DNA of 64,000 nucleotides from Iris pallida. Its lineage: Eukaryota > Streptophyta > Magnoliopsida > Asparagales > Iridaceae. The position numbers and the translations under genes were made by a program. Positions 24,601-40,867 of this stretch are shown in pieces (position 1 is the first letter of the stretch; every line of letters starts with the position of its first letter). The stretch covers positions 7,964,161 to 8,028,160 of the forward strand of contig JANAVB010044017.1 in NCBI GenBank assembly GCA_029216955.1. The letters run 5' to 3'. Under the pieces are notes generated by a model. That model saw only the letters and a program-made list of their open reading frames with translations. It had not been told where the DNA came from and ran no database searches.

Positions 24601-25136
24601 AAAAAAAGCCTCAGAGCATTGATATCTAGCTTTCATGCTCAACAACTCTACTATAGCCGAGAGTTTTGTATGTTGATCATCACAACAGGGATATAGGGGC
24701 TGCATTGCATCTTCCAGCTTCTTTTTGTATTCAATATCCACCAGGGGATCATCTTGAACATGAGTAGCATTTTGTTGATCAAGGTCAATAGGATCAACAC
24801 GTACAAATGTATCATTGAACATGTCTTCCATTCTTGGGAAGGCATTTTCAGTATAATCTATAGTTGACGAACTAGGAGCCTAAGCATTGGCAACGTTCTA
24901 CGAGGTATTTCTCCATGTTCGACCCAAGTTTGATATGACTTGTCCACTCTATTACAAACCAAATGCTCCGCTATTTAACTTAGTTTTTTTTGCATGAATT
25001 ATAATTGCAACATTTGTCACATGGACAACAATACCAAGCATTTCCACCTAATTTGTCCTTTGTGAACTGAATGAATGATGCAACACCTTCTAGGTAAACA
25101 TCTAACAATGGAGGCGCATCCATCCATTCCTTACTT
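21621..25136 (-). pseudogene. CACTA/En-Spm transposase TNP2, broken multi-exon gene
   Basis: Reading down the minus strand: a transposase-associated domain (25,136 to about 24,880: WMDAPPLLDVYLEGV, WYCCPCDKCCNY, then HLVCNRVDKSYQ and WVEHGEIP in a shifted frame). The long tnp2 exon is 24,831-23,512 (CPNDCIHYWRKNTDKDNCPKC zinc-binding stretch, RLGIATDGFNPFG, WPVMIVPYNLPPS, GPTSPGHNIDVYLQPL, GCPVCSE). An 88-bp GT-AG intron (23,511-23,424) leads into RHNLDVIHVER, and after a one-base shift NVAENLFATIMD, KARKDLEEWKI-type and GLKSHDYHILMQ (23,376-22,969). DUF4218-like residues span 22,965-22,440, and a DUF4216-type C-terminus (TYYGIIKQILELDYYDF, FVNFGRF, QVFYCKDE) spans 22,370-21,621. Several frameshifts make it inactive. 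TNP2 would cut the element at its CACTA ends. Confidence 0.88.
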
Positions 25137-25268
25137 ATAGAAGATATTTAATAAAATATAACAAATCATCAGTAAACCAAATAACAATTAAACATGAATT
25201 AAGAAACAAACTAACAAAAATGGATGAGGATGTTACTGGTATGATACCCTCTTCTTCTCAGCCTAAGT
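25137..25268 (-). other. CACTA sequence upstream of TNP2, up to the gypsy insertion point
   Basis: AT-rich, non-coding. It ends TAAGT at 25,264-25,268, where the gypsy LTR begins; the CACTA sequence resumes at 36,400 with TTAGT. Confidence 0.5.
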
Positions 25269-29337
<4,069 letters not shown>

Positions 29338-31930
29338 TGTTTTTAGTGGTGGCCCATGTAGGTCAGAGTCGCAACTAGTACGATTTCGTAGTAGTGCTTG
29401 ACTTAGAGCGCTGCTACGAGCCTGCTATTAGGATATAGGTTCTAGGTTATGATAGGAGGTACTCAATCACAGTTAGGACTCCTTGAGAGATTCCTGTGAT
29501 GACCCTTGAGAATCTTATTAAACTTCAATTTGAAATCCTTTTCCTTATTTTGTTCGCTCCCACTCCTTGATTATTGAATTTGATTTTTGATGGATCATTG
29601 TTGACTTTAATTTTCCTATCGAGATGAATTTTATGGCCTGAGTTACGATATTTTCTGATAACATATGTTGACGGGAATAACAGGGATGGTAAAACGTCTA
29701 CTTGATTATGGAACCTGTAGTTTATCGTAGCCATATTAGCTGGCGTGGCGGAAACATAGAGACCTGACTTCGGATGCACGTATCTTGGTTATAGATTTGG
29801 AATTTCTCGTAGCTATACTAGTCAATATAGCAAGATTTCCAGACGACATTATTATAGAGGTGCATACCCCAGTTGTGGAATCTATCGTTTATCGCAGTCT
29901 TGCTTACTAGCATGGCGAGGACTCTGAGTAGCATGATTTTGGACAGACGTATATGATTATCAGATTGTATCTTGAGAAGATTTTTAAACATATCATCTCT
30001 ATCGTACCCTTCTGTTGTTATAAAATTGTATTCCATCACCAAATAACTTAGGAGTAGGGATATTTTAGTTTGTAGAGCTTATTCATATGTAGTTCTTTCA
30101 AAGTGTGATGATATGATGATTGGTAGAGTATATGTGCCCTAGAGATGATAGTTAGCATTGATATTAGAATAATAACCCATTGTAGATGATTCTCCTGTTA
30201 TTTATAATACCTACTAGTTTTCATGTAGGATGCTAGTCTGCCTTACAGCCTTGATGATTTCTTATTATTTACCTTGCCTTTCCAGTAGGGCATCCATGAC
30301 CAGAGCTTGTCCTTGAGTGTAGCTGTAGCTTTACCTGAGACTGAGGGTTTTTCTCTGCCTCCTATAGTGGTACCCTATACCATATTCTCGGGAGGGTTGT
30401 TTCCTGACGGAGCTCAGATATACGGACTCTCCGGGATGTGTTGGAGGCACAGAGAGTTCAGGCTGAGACCTTGAGGGAGTAGTATCCAGTTCCACCTAGA
30501 GCCTCAGAAGTACCCAAATTCCAGCCTAGACCTTAGCATTTCTTTGAGATAATTGACCACATTGCTTGTATGTTATGATACCTTGTGATTGCTTTATGCG
30601 GTAGTATGACTAGAATGACTAGAAGGGAACCCTAGAGAAAGTATGCTAAGTAGACGAATATTCTTCTGTGACTTTGATTTCTGGAATGTCAGAGATGTAA
30701 ACCTTTGGAAACTTCCTTCATGAGTTCGTAGTGGACGAGATTATCTTCACCTTGATATATTATGTCCCGTTCAAACTTGTTCCCTTGTGCTACTTTCGTA
30801 TCACAGCTTTCGGTCCAATTTAGGCCATTAACCATTTCCACTTTAATTATGATTATCATATGCACATTGCCGTAACTTTTAAATTAGGAGCACAAGATTA
30901 GTTGTTTTCTCAAAACCAACTTCACATGCATGACCTATACATGACACCCTACACCCATGACCTTTGTGTCCTACTCGGACACGCCATCTTGTGCTTCATC
31001 ATTATCATACGACTTTCTTGACACATTAGACTCAGATACACAACTCACACTTCACTCTCTTGTAATTGACACTTCATTCCCTGCTACTTAGGCATATAAT
31101 CTACAATTTGATCACGTCCTGCATATAGATGAACTACTGCACTACCTTGGTCCTGTATACCTAAAATGTCCACACAAATTGGCCCTACACTTCACATAAC
31201 ATTCCTTCCATATCCTTGATTCACATACACTCACTCATTCCTGTACTTCTTCACCACTTGCATATCCTGCAGTATGTCATATTAACCATTGCATGTCCTG
31301 CCCCTTTATTTTGATTAAATTGCTGCTTGTGCTAGTAACCCTCCATGTTAAGCTAATGCTATGCATTGTGTATATGTTATAGGGATATATGTGATAAGTG
31401 AAATGGGTTAAGGGGTTCTGCATATATTGTATAGATTAGGCATATGAAATGGTTAGTCTATATGTATGAATAGATGATACACTTAGAACAATGTGGGTTC
31501 TACGGGTTACATTAGGGATATATGGGTATTAGAGGATAAGATATATGGGGTTATGTGAGGTATTTTGGAATATGTGTTATGGTTAAGGGTTAAAATTTAT
31601 GAGTCTAGTTTAATGTAGATTATACATGTGTATGTTTGAACTTAGGATTTAGTTGGTCTTGATATTTTTTTTGAGCACTATAATCTATTTTAGTCTAAAC
31701 CCTAGATTAGCTATTGACCCAATAGTCCAAGTTGACTTAGTTGACCAATTGTTGACCAAATGCTTGGATATTGACAAATTGACTAGTTGTTGACTAGTAG
31801 TTGACCATTGGCTATGTTTGACTTAGTTGACTGGAGATAGGATTAGAAGTAGGTTGTTATTTGTTTTTGTTTGTTTGATCGTGTTGATTAATTAGTAACT
31901 TGAGACCTTGCATATGATTAGGTTGGAGAC
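29338..31930 (+). other. Gypsy internal region without intact genes
   Basis: Begins with the conserved post-LTR block TGGTGGCCCATGTAGG (about 29,347). No gag or pol ORF is readable. 30,670-30,800 resembles 62,290-62,420 in the third giant-LTR element (shared words around GACGAGAT and ACCTTCAT), so it is common leader or internal sequence. A ten-fold TTGAC cluster lies at 31,714-31,830. Confidence 0.6.
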
Positions 31931-32305
31931 ATGGTTTTTCTGCGGATATCACCGACTCGTGGTACCATACGTTTTGGTGGAGGTAGGAAGCTTAGCCCGC
32001 GCTTCATCGTACCTTTCGTGATCAACGGGAGGGTCGGTGATGTGGCTTACAGGCTAGACTTGCCACCTGCACTAGTGGGTGTCCACAACGTATTCCACGT
32101 ATCACAGTTGAGACGGTACGTGGCTGACCCTAGCCATGTGCTTGATCATTCGAAGATTGAGGTGGGACCTACTCTCAGTTATCCAGAGCAGCCTGTGGTG
32201 ATACCCTTGGTTCGCGTCGCATGGAGGCATCATTCTCCAGGAGAGTCCACTTGGGAGCGGGAGGATGAGATGCGCGAGCGATACCCATATCTGTTTGCAC
32301 TGTGA
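31931..32305 (+). pseudogene. Ty3/gypsy integrase C-terminus with chromodomain remnant
   Basis: An open frame of 124 codons continuing from a GDMVFL context. It shows the GPY/F-type module (KLSPRFIVPFVI, VGDVAYRLDLPP, with VPF instead of the usual GPF), then GVHNVFHVSQLRRYV and the family tail DPSHVL. The chromodomain part reads IPLVRVAWRHHSPGESTWER and ends RERYPYLF. Compared with the family, about 17 residues between EQPV and VIPLVRV are missing, so the chromodomain fold is probably damaged. It sits just 5' of the polypurine tract, as expected. In chromoviruses this module guides integration to heterochromatin. Confidence 0.88.
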
Positions 32306-32385
32306 GGTATGATTATCTATCCCTCTCATCAGACTAGTTTTTCCTTTTAATTTCGAGGATGAAATTATTTTAAGGGGGGTAGATT
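32306..32385 (+). other. 3' end of gypsy internal region and polypurine tract
   Basis: AATTTCGAGGATGAAATT followed by TTAAGGGGGGTAGATT, directly before the right LTR start TGTCAC at 32,386. Confidence 0.8.
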
Positions 32386-35300
32386 TGTCACTACCACATT
32401 TCTGGCTTGAGGGTATTTTTGTCTTATTGGTAATTTTTGAATTTTTAATAATTTATTGAATTGGTGATTTCTAGTTTGACTTTGACTTATTGAGACTAGT
32501 AGACTAGCCTAGAACCTAACCCTAGCTATGGTAACCTTAGTCTAACTTGAGTTAACACATTTTAATCATTAGAGATTAGTTTTAGAATGAGAGGATTAGG
32601 TTTAGTGAAATTAAGTCATGACTTATGGTTTTATGAAATGACTTATGACTTCATGACTTAAATGATTAGGACTTAAGCCTATGGGCCAATACATGAAACC
32701 CTAACCCTAATTAGGACACCCATGGCTGGCCACACTAGGAAGAGCACCCCTATTTAATGTCATGTTGGCTTGTTCTTGCCTCTTTTAGTGCTTGACCTAG
32801 ATTTTGAAGAAAAAGTATTTACTCCCCTTCCAAAAATTCTAATAAATTCATTTTAATTCCTTTTTAACCCTAGTCTTTTGCATTAGGATCTAATTTCTGT
32901 GTGTTTACTATTTCTGGAGGTTTGTCTCAGTTTTAGTGTTATTTGGAGCTTGGGAGTTGCTATTTGGAATCCTTCCATTTGGGGCTTTCTTGGAGATTTG
33001 ACAGTCATAGGTAAAACCCTCAAATTATGTTTATTCCTGATTTTAGTGCATGATAGTTTAGGTATAGGTGTCCCCTAGCTACAGTAGAAATTTTGTGTCA
33101 TTTGCATTAGGTTTAGTGTCCGTATCGGACACGTATTACTAGTGTAGGCTAGGTGTTCGACGAAATGCCTGAACCATTTCGATTTGCTGTTTTTGCAAAT
33201 ATATTTGAATAGAATCCTAGATCTAGGGTTTTCTTAGGGATTTTTGTTGTTTCTTCCTAATTTTAGTTTCGTGTCGTGTCCATACGGGGACACGAACACG
33301 CTATCCACACACGGTATACTGTGTCCTGCATCATGGGGTCAATAACTCCTGACACAGGACACGTGGACACGCCATTTTTGGCGAGGGTCTTGGGGCATCA
33401 TCTGCCATTATCCTCCCAAAAGATGGGATCGTGAGGTGGCATGTGCGAGGAGAAATCCTCCCTACACTGGCCGTACGGCCTGCCTTTACGCGCGAGAAAT
33501 GCCGCTGATACGCAGCTAGAACGGACACGACCCGTGTCATGGACACAATGCAGGCTGTCCTAGGGGTAGCCCTACCCCTGGTGCATGTGTATGCAAGGCC
33601 ACATGTCACCACGTGGCCTGTGTCGTACGCGGGATAAGCGTGCACGCGTGTACGACGCTGTGCGCAGTCCAGTGCACGTGTGTGTGTCTGTGATTGCTCG
33701 TGGTGTTTGGACACGCTTGTGCCCACTTGGATGGACACGTATGAAGTGGTAGACACGTGCACATGTGTAAGATGTTTTACCAACCTTTAATTTATCATAT
33801 TAACATGATTTTGATACTCGAATGTGGAATTCCCCTATCCGACTGATACTCTAGTTCTACTTTTAAATTTTGAAGTTCAATTCCCTTTTTAACTGATTTT
33901 AAATGTTAAGTTTCATGATTTATTCATCTATACATGTGTATTAGACTATTGTAAAGTTGATTATTGGTTAGTTTTGGGTTTTCGGGTTTCGAATTGAGTT
34001 TTGAATTAATGAACTGCTATATGAAACTGTCCACTGATACATGGTTAGGATTTAATCTGATTTTAGTTTTCTTTTCTAAAACTAATTTTTATTGATGTTA
34101 ATTGCCATATTTGATTCACACACATGTATTGGTTATTGCTAGGTTGGTTTTACATGATAGATTAGGTTTTACACTAGAGAAATGGATTTCAATTGATGTT
34201 GGGTCTTTTAGTTGAACTATTAGCTAAATATAAATTGTCAACTTGGGTTCCCAATTTCCTGAGATCTCTTGCACTATACTGCCATGCTCTACACACACTC
34301 ACACCCACACATGTTGGTATCACTGTTAGCAATTGTTCACTGTCATGGTATAACACACACTCTATTGTTTACATGTATACCTTACCACACTCACAACCTA
34401 GCTAACACCCTATCATCTAAATGTCATGTGACACATTACACTACACTGTTAACACATGGTAACACATGACACACACACACACTAAATTCTATATGCATCA
34501 CACACATGTCCCTCTCCATATCACTCTAGGCATATATCTATATGTGATATATATATATATCTATATAGCTATAGGTAAATGTGTGCTATTTATATAAATT
34601 AAATATATTTCAAATGTGTAAAATATGTCAGAATATACATATGTGTGGAATGTATATTTAGCCTATGGCTCATAGCCTGTGTATATGGCTTGAATGCCAG
34701 TTAAGGTGTGTAGTTGGCTTGTATAACCTAGAATTTGTGTGTGTATACTAGAATAGGCTGGTTAGGCTTAGTAAGACTTGTTTGGGTTAGGCTTGACCTA
34801 GTTGACCTAGTTTGACTAGAATAAGTTGACTAGAGTTGACCAAGGGTTGACTTTTGCCTACATTGATCCCAAATATCATGTAGATGCATTGTAGCAGTCT
34901 GTTATATTATTTTATACTTGTAGTGGCTTGTATTGTTCTATAGGAGACAGACACCACTCCTCGGACAGTAGATTCTCTTCAGATATTCGGGTTAGCAGGC
35001 GAGTACATTCAATGATAGTTTTTATGGTCTTGATATCTGCTATATCCGATTCAGTTGTAGTGTCTTACTCGATTTCCAGTCACAATAGTTCACGGACTAA
35101 TATATGTTGGATCATGACATGGAATGTTGTTCCTAGATTTTCGTAGTATATTGGTACATTTTGTCTTATTCCCTGTGCTTATATAGACACTAATTCCTAA
35201 GGGGACTTGCTACCCTTTTATGGAATCTCGTGTCATGACGTGTCATGTCCAGATCCATATACTATTCGGGGATGGGGAAATTATTAAGGGTTATGTGATC

Positions 35301-36399
35301 AAAGTCCCATGTCACTATTATGCTTGCGCCACTCTCACCTCACGTAGGGTGTAGCAGATTCCTTCGTGTTCCTGTTATCCAGGTTGGCCGGCATGACTTT
35401 TCGTGAGATTTTCGTATGATTGTCGGGCCAAGTGGGTAGCCTGATCATGTTTCCCTAGCCGATCACATAATGCTCTAATAATTCAAGTCATATTTTTATA
35501 TTTATTTATCATAGGGGGCTAAGTTCTGTTCCGGAGAAGGGTTACAACCCCGGTCCTTGTTTGGTTTACAGGTTGTAACTTGGCTTCCGAATAGTTCCCA
35601 AGTCACCTTATATATTGTCGTCCTATTCAGTACTCACATCCTGTTATATATTTCATGTGGATTTTGTCTTGTATTTCACATGTTCTACATGCTCTTATGC
35701 TATACTTTGATTGGAGGCTAGGTTCTGTTCGGGAGGAGGATTACAACCTCGGTCCTTGTTTGGTTTACGGGTTTTAACTCGACTTTCGAATGGCTCCCAA
35801 GTTTTTCCATACCTTTGTCTTGTATTTCATTATACTGTCTCTTATAGAATTTGTCAATTCATATGGAACTGCTGTTAGTGTTTGTACTTGCTCATTTTTC
35901 TGACAGGATACCGTTGATATATTACAGATGTTTCTGAGGCAGGCTGCTTGACCTACTATGGGGTCGAGACAGATGGAGACTTAGGCCAGGACTGTGACCT
36001 GATAGTTGAGCCACTAGACTTTATACTCCTAGAGTAGTTAGCTTAGTTAGGCTTGCCTGGACTGCGATCCAGCTTTTGTTTTAGACTGTAGTAGCTTATA
36101 TTTATATTTTGTGACTCTGTGATGTTGTTTGTTCCTCTCTAGATGTGTTGGATGTTGAACTTATTTCCGTTTTCACATCTATTATACTTCCATTTCGTGC
36201 TATCTGTCTTAGTTTGTTCTTGTGATTGAGACAGTATTGCTATGTCACCTCTATTCGAAGTGTATATACTGTACAGGTACCTTTATACTGTTAGTGTAGA
36301 ATTTGTAGACGACCTATACAGCGTTCTACCGTCGATTCTACGGCGTAGGCTGGATGTACCCACGTGCTCGTGCCCTTAATCAGGGTGCGGGTCGTGACA
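32386..36399 (+). repeat. Right LTR (4,014 bp) of the gypsy element
   Basis: Same order as the left LTR: G-box-rich island (33,260-33,780), a short AT run (34,548-34,562) in place of the long one, a TTGAC cluster (34,793-34,853), the 95-bp duplication (from about 35,517 and about 35,717), and the U5 end with CAGCGTTCTACCG and GTGACA. Confidence 0.9.
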
Positions 36400-38031
36400 T
36401 TAGTAGATTCATTTACCCCTCTAGTTTAGCCCTTAGATATTAATGTATTGGGCTCAAGCACTTCATTGAGCTCTTCCAAGGCTCACTGTAACAAAGCCCT
36501 TATAGTAGAAAATTAACAGTTCAACATGTGCATGCCCCAATAATATTTTTGGCGAGGGATGGGTTTAAGTATCCCTAAGACAAACTACCTGGTGTCATTA
36601 AAGCATCTATAGTTTGTACCGTAATGTGGAATATGTGTTGCAGGTAATTCTTTATTTTAATTGGACTTGGAAATTCTTGTATCTTTAACACGATATATGA
36701 AGAAAAAACTAAATTTTCTGATTAATGACATGGGCTGCTTGTGAAGAACTGGATGATCGAGCAAGACATGGGATATAGCCATCAAGTATGTTGTATGGAC
36801 ACGAATATGAAACGAAACGATAAGGATACCACATCTATTTTAGAGTGTCCTAGTATGTTTTGATATCTGATACATTACACATTCCATACAACATGGCCAA
36901 GATTTTTTGAGTGGTTCCTAGGCCATCAATAATAACAAATGCAATACAAAGCCCGCTGCCTATGGCATCAGTCTAGAAACCATCATCACAATCTAAAAAA
37001 GAAGTAAAAGGGAATAAAGTTGATCCCCTACATTAAGGTATTTCAACTTTCTAGCAAATTCCAATAGATCATTTCATAAAGCAACAGATCCATAGACACC
37101 AGAATACCCTAATATTTTATTAGAAATAGATCTAAGTTTACAAATTACCTAGTTTTCACCTTATGTTAAGGTATTACAACTTTCTACCAAATTCCAGTAG
37201 CAAAACTAAACCCATGTGAAACATACATTTATCGATATTTTTTTAGGACGCATATTAACATAATCCAAAAACTATTGGTAAGAATCAGTTCATAAAGCAA
37301 GCAGATCCATAGACACCAAAATGCCCTAATATTCGTTAGAAATTGATCAAATTATACAAATTACCTACTTTTTCCCCTGCTGTTTAAACTCTAAACAAGA
37401 TAGCAAGAGAAGTATTCTTGAAATTTTTTATGGCAGAAACATATCAGTCTTCATAAAGGTAGGGGTGAGTATTATTCGATTTTGGATCAAAACTAAACCG
37501 AATAAGGGGTTCGATTATGTCCAAAATATTTTGTAAAAATAAGTAGATTCCGTCCAAAACCAAAAAACTAATAGAATTTTCACAATTATGTACAAAAAAA
37601 CCCTTTCCTATTCAAAACCTAGAACAAAGAGAACATCAGATCGATCAGATTGAAAAATAGAAGAAGAAGAAGAAGAAGAAGAAGAAGAACTTCTTACCTA
37701 GGGTTTCTTCAACAAAGAGGAAAACCCCTTTCTTCTTTTTCCTAATGTGGATAAAAGAGAGAGACGAGAGAGAGAGATGAGAGAGAGAAGGGAGCGCCTG
37801 TTAATTTTGAGAGGAGATGAAAAAGATGAAAAGTGAGTTTAGGCTCCAAGTATAGGCGCCAAAATTTTTAGGGAAAAGAGAATCGTACGTACATCGATTG
37901 CCCTATTTTGTAATATTATTTTAATAGAAATCGACAGATTTAGACAGTCGAAAATAGAGCGACTGTCTTAGTCCGTCATTATTTGCGAACCTAAAGAGTC
38001 AAATATTACTGTTTTTGGCGTAGTGTTATAA
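36400..38031 (-). mobile_element. 5' end of the large CACTA element, with terminal inverted repeat
   Basis: The right edge, read on the minus strand from 38,031, is CACTACGCCAAAAAC, a classic plant CACTA terminus; the plus-strand flank TTA would be the 3-bp target site. No gene. The region contains a duplicated unit (about 37,074-37,152 and about 37,290-37,370, sharing CAGATCCATAGACACCA) and a (GAA)n microsatellite with an AG-rich stretch (about 37,660-37,790), perhaps the TNP promoter and 5' UTR. Confidence 0.75.
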
Positions 38032-38670
38032 GTAATAATGATAGTAGTTCATTTATATACTCTTGTTGGTTAGCTATGTGTGGATCTTTATGCTACTTGT
38101 TGTTTGTATAATTGTCTCATGTTGTTTTGGTTTGTATCCACCTGGCTTTGTAGACTTCTTATCCGAACTTGAATCCAAATCTATATAATTAGCTACTTCT
38201 TATCATGAATTGTCTCTGTTGCTCTTGCCCTAGTTGAATATTGCTGAAATAATTTCTTCCTGTACATTTTAAGTTTTAGTTTGCTACTTCTAGATATTGA
38301 TTTTCTAGTATGTGTTTTAATTTATCAGACTTTGACAATTTTACCTGCAATATTTTTATTTTTTATTTTGTAGATACGAAAAAGATTATCACCCTATAAC
38401 ACGTTTTTATATTTAAACATATTTCCATGTGAGTTTGAGGAATAATATTTTCCTAGGAATTTATTTATGGTACCAAACACATGTATTATATATACCCGGA
38501 AATAAATTATATATACCCGAAAATATTATATTATGTGCCAAACGTGGTAATAAAGAATATTCGGAAATATGATGCCTTGGAATAAAATTTCTTGGAATAT
38601 AAAATTCCTGGATATTTAGTATTCTGCGTACCAAACGGCTTCTAAAGCCCAAGGCACGTTGACTTTGTTG
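38032..38670. other. AT-rich intergenic sequence, possible MITE
   Basis: No gene. At about 38,440-38,645 the words GGTACCAAACAC and CGTACCAAACGGC and several ATACCCGGAAATA-like repeats suggest a small transposon of the kind often found near genes, but I could not define matching ends. Confidence 0.3.
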
Positions 38671-38678
38671 TTGATGAT

Positions 38679-39135
38679 CAATGTTTTAAAAACCGGACCG
38701 ATGGTCGAACCGAAATTTTTTGGTATAGGTCGGACCGGGGTTCAACCGGGGTTCAATTGGAGTTCAATAGACTTTGTTTAGTTGGGTTCAAATATGTAAA
38801 ATATCCATATTTACTTCTTGGTTTAGTTTGGTTTGGTCATAAATATATTAGTTCGGTTTAATTTTACAACTATAAGATCGATTAAAACCAAATAAAGAAT
38901 CAAATGGTCCAAATTTCACATAATAATTTATTTTAAATTTTTTACAATAAAAAAAAACCAAAATCGGCCGGTTCAATTGTGAACCGGTTCGGTCGGTTCA
39001 CCGGTTGAACCCGGTTTTGACAAAAAATCGACGGTTCTTTAAAAGATCCGATTTTAGTCGAGTCGGACCGATTTTTTTGTTTAAACCGGTTGGACCCGGT
39101 CCAACCGCCTGTCCGGTCCGGTTTTTACAACATTG
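38679..39135. mobile_element. hAT-type MITE (457 bp) in the decarboxylase upstream region
   Basis: Ends in imperfect inverted repeats: CAATGTTTTAAAAACCGG at the left and the complement of CCGGTTTTTACAACATTG at the right, and it is rich in CCGGTT/AACCGG inside. It is flanked by a perfect 8-bp direct repeat TTGATGAT (38,671-38,678 and 39,136-39,143), the hAT target duplication length. No ORF. Its right end is about 130 bp upstream of the TATA box. Confidence 0.85.
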
Positions 39136-39264
39136 TTGATGATGTTTGCAAGGTTGGATGAGCATATTTACAGTTGAGTTTGTCCAAATATTTCCTTTCT
39201 TGTTACCACCCTAAGTTCGGAAAATATATAATTGACCAAGTTCGAATCATTGATAAATTCCTAT

Positions 39265-39272
39265 TATAAATA
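39265..39272 (+). promoter_or_regulatory. TATA box of the decarboxylase gene
   Basis: TATAAATA, 96-103 bp upstream of the ATG. This predicts a transcription start near 39,295-39,300 and a 5' UTR of about 70 nt. The start codon context AAAGATGGG has the favourable A at -3 and G at +4. Confidence 0.65.
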
Positions 39273-39367
39273 CATGACCAACTCCTCGTTCAATACTTCA
39301 CACCAACACAACTTTCTATTAGATTCTTTGCTACTTACCACTACGTACTAGTCTCGATCAATCAAAG

Positions 39368-40867
39368 ATGGGCAGCCTCCCACATGACACATTCCGGCCG
39401 CTAGACCTCAACGACTTCACCAGGGAGTCCAATGCCGTTGTCGACTTCATCGCCGACTACTACCGCAACGTTGAGCAATACCCGGTCCGAAGTCGAGTCG
39501 AGCCTGGCTACCTAAGCAAGCTCCTCTCCGGCTCCGCCCCCCACGAGTCCGACTCCATTGAGTCCATACTCAAAGGCGTCCGCGACGACATCTTCCCCGG
39601 CCTCACCCACTGGCAGAGCCCAAACTTCTACGCCTACTTCCAGGCCAACGCGAGCACGGCGGGCTTTCTGGGAGAGATGCTTTGCTCCGGCCTGAACACT
39701 GTAGGATTCAGTTGGATATCGTCACCCGCGGCGACCGAGCTTGAGAGCATTGTCATGGACTGGATGGGGAAGATGCTCGGCCTTCCGAGCTCTTTCTTGT
39801 TCTCCGGCAGCGAAGGCGGCGGAGGAGTTCTCCACGGGAGCACGTGCGAGGCCGTGGTCTGCACCCTGGCCGCGGCGAGGGACAGGGCCCTGAGTAGGAT
39901 CGGACACGACAGCATCACCAAGTTGGTCGTCTACTCCTCCGACCAGACGCACTCCACGGTGCAGAAGTCTTCAAAGCTAGTCGGCATCCCTCAGTCCAAT
40001 CTGCGGGTTATCGAGACGTCGGCCGCCTCCGGCTACGCATTGACTGCCGAGAGTCTCCGGTTGGCAGTAGAAGCCGACATTGCGAAAGGTTTGGTTCCGT
40101 TGTACCTATGTGCAACTGTCGGCACCACTGCCGTGGGCGCGGTGGATCCTTTGCTAGACCTCGGCGAAGTTGCCAACGAGTACGGCATCTGGCTCCACGT
40201 CGACTCCGCGTACGCCGGCAGCGCGGGCATATGTCCGGAGTTCCGCCACTACTTCGACGGGGTGGAGCTGGCGGACTCGATCAGCATGAACCCACACAAG
40301 TGGTTCCTCACCAACATGGACTGCTGCTGCCTGTGGGTCAAAAACCCGAACCTCTTAATAGACTCGCTCTCCACGAATCCGGAGTATCTGAGGAACAAGG
40401 CGTCCGACTCCAAGGAGGTGATCGACTACAAGGACTGGCAGATCGCGCTGAGCCGGCGGTTCCGGGCGATAAAGCTGTGGGTGGTGATAAGAAGGTACGG
40501 GGTGGATAACTTGAGGAAGCACGTCAGGAGCGACGTGGCGATGGCGAAGTGGTTCGAGGGGATGGTGTCGGCCGACGAGAGGTTCGAGGTGGTCGTGCCT
40601 AGGAGGTTCTCGCTGGTCTGCTTCCGGCTAAAGCCCATGGACGTCGACGGATGCTGCTGCAATGGTAATGATGGTGGTTTCGAGCTCAGCCGGAAGCTTC
40701 TTGAGGCTATCAACTCGAGCGGGAAGGCTTTCATGACCCATGCAGTGGTGGGAGGGATGTTCGTGCTGCGGCTCGCCATCGGTACGACCATGACGGAGAT
40801 CCGGCATGTGGATGCCACTTGGAAGCTCATTCAAAGCAAAGCTGATGAAATATTAGGGCTCATATGA
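39368..40867 (+). CDS. Aromatic L-amino-acid decarboxylase (TYDC/TDC family)
   Basis: A 499-codon intronless gene, full length for plant AADCs (about 490-520), which usually lack introns. It is a PLP-dependent group II decarboxylase (Pfam PF00282) expected to act in the cytosol. Landmarks: an N-terminal swap segment ([37 protein letters not shown]); [12 protein letters not shown]; the PLP-stacking His195 (SSDQTHST); Asp279 that contacts the pyridine nitrogen (HVDSAYAG); the Schiff-base Lys311 (NPHKWF); and the catalytic-loop Tyr354 ([12 protein letters not shown]). Tyr at this loop site favours decarboxylation; aldehyde-synthase paralogues usually have Phe. The product would be tyramine/dopamine or tryptamine, precursors of alkaloids and hydroxycinnamic amides; substrate choice cannot be settled from sequence alone. 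GC-rich third positions contrast sharply with the flanks. All key residues are present and there is no break. It is a single-gene island in transposons. Confidence 0.95.
   Translation: MGSLPHDTFRPLDLNDFTRESNAVVDFIADYYRNVEQYPVRSRVEPGYLSKLLSGSAPHESDSIESILKGVRDDIFPGLTHWQSPNFYAYFQANASTAGFLGEMLCSGLNTVGFSWISSPAATELESIVMDWMGKMLGLPSSFLFSGSEGGGGVLHGSTCEAVVCTLAAARDRALSRIGHDSITKLVVYSSDQTHSTVQKSSKLVGIPQSNLRVIETSAASGYALTAESLRLAVEADIAKGLVPLYLCATVGTTAVGAVDPLLDLGEVANEYGIWLHVDSAYAGSAGICPEFRHYFDGVELADSISMNPHKWFLTNMDCCCLWVKNPNLLIDSLSTNPEYLRNKASDSKEVIDYKDWQIALSRRFRAIKLWVVIRRYGVDNLRKHVRSDVAMAKWFEGMVSADERFEVVVPRRFSLVCFRLKPMDVDGCCCNGNDGGFELSRKLLEAINSSGKAFMTHAVVGGMFVLRLAIGTTMTEIRHVDATWKLIQSKADEILGLI

Noticed and set aside
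39634..40834. Antisense and alternative-frame ORFs over the decarboxylase
   Set aside because: Open frames on both strands follow from the GC-rich codon use; none shows a recognisable domain.
39368..40867. Aromatic aldehyde synthase instead of decarboxylase
   Set aside because: The catalytic-loop residue is Tyr (VIDYKDW), whereas aldehyde synthases usually have Phe there. Not absolute proof.
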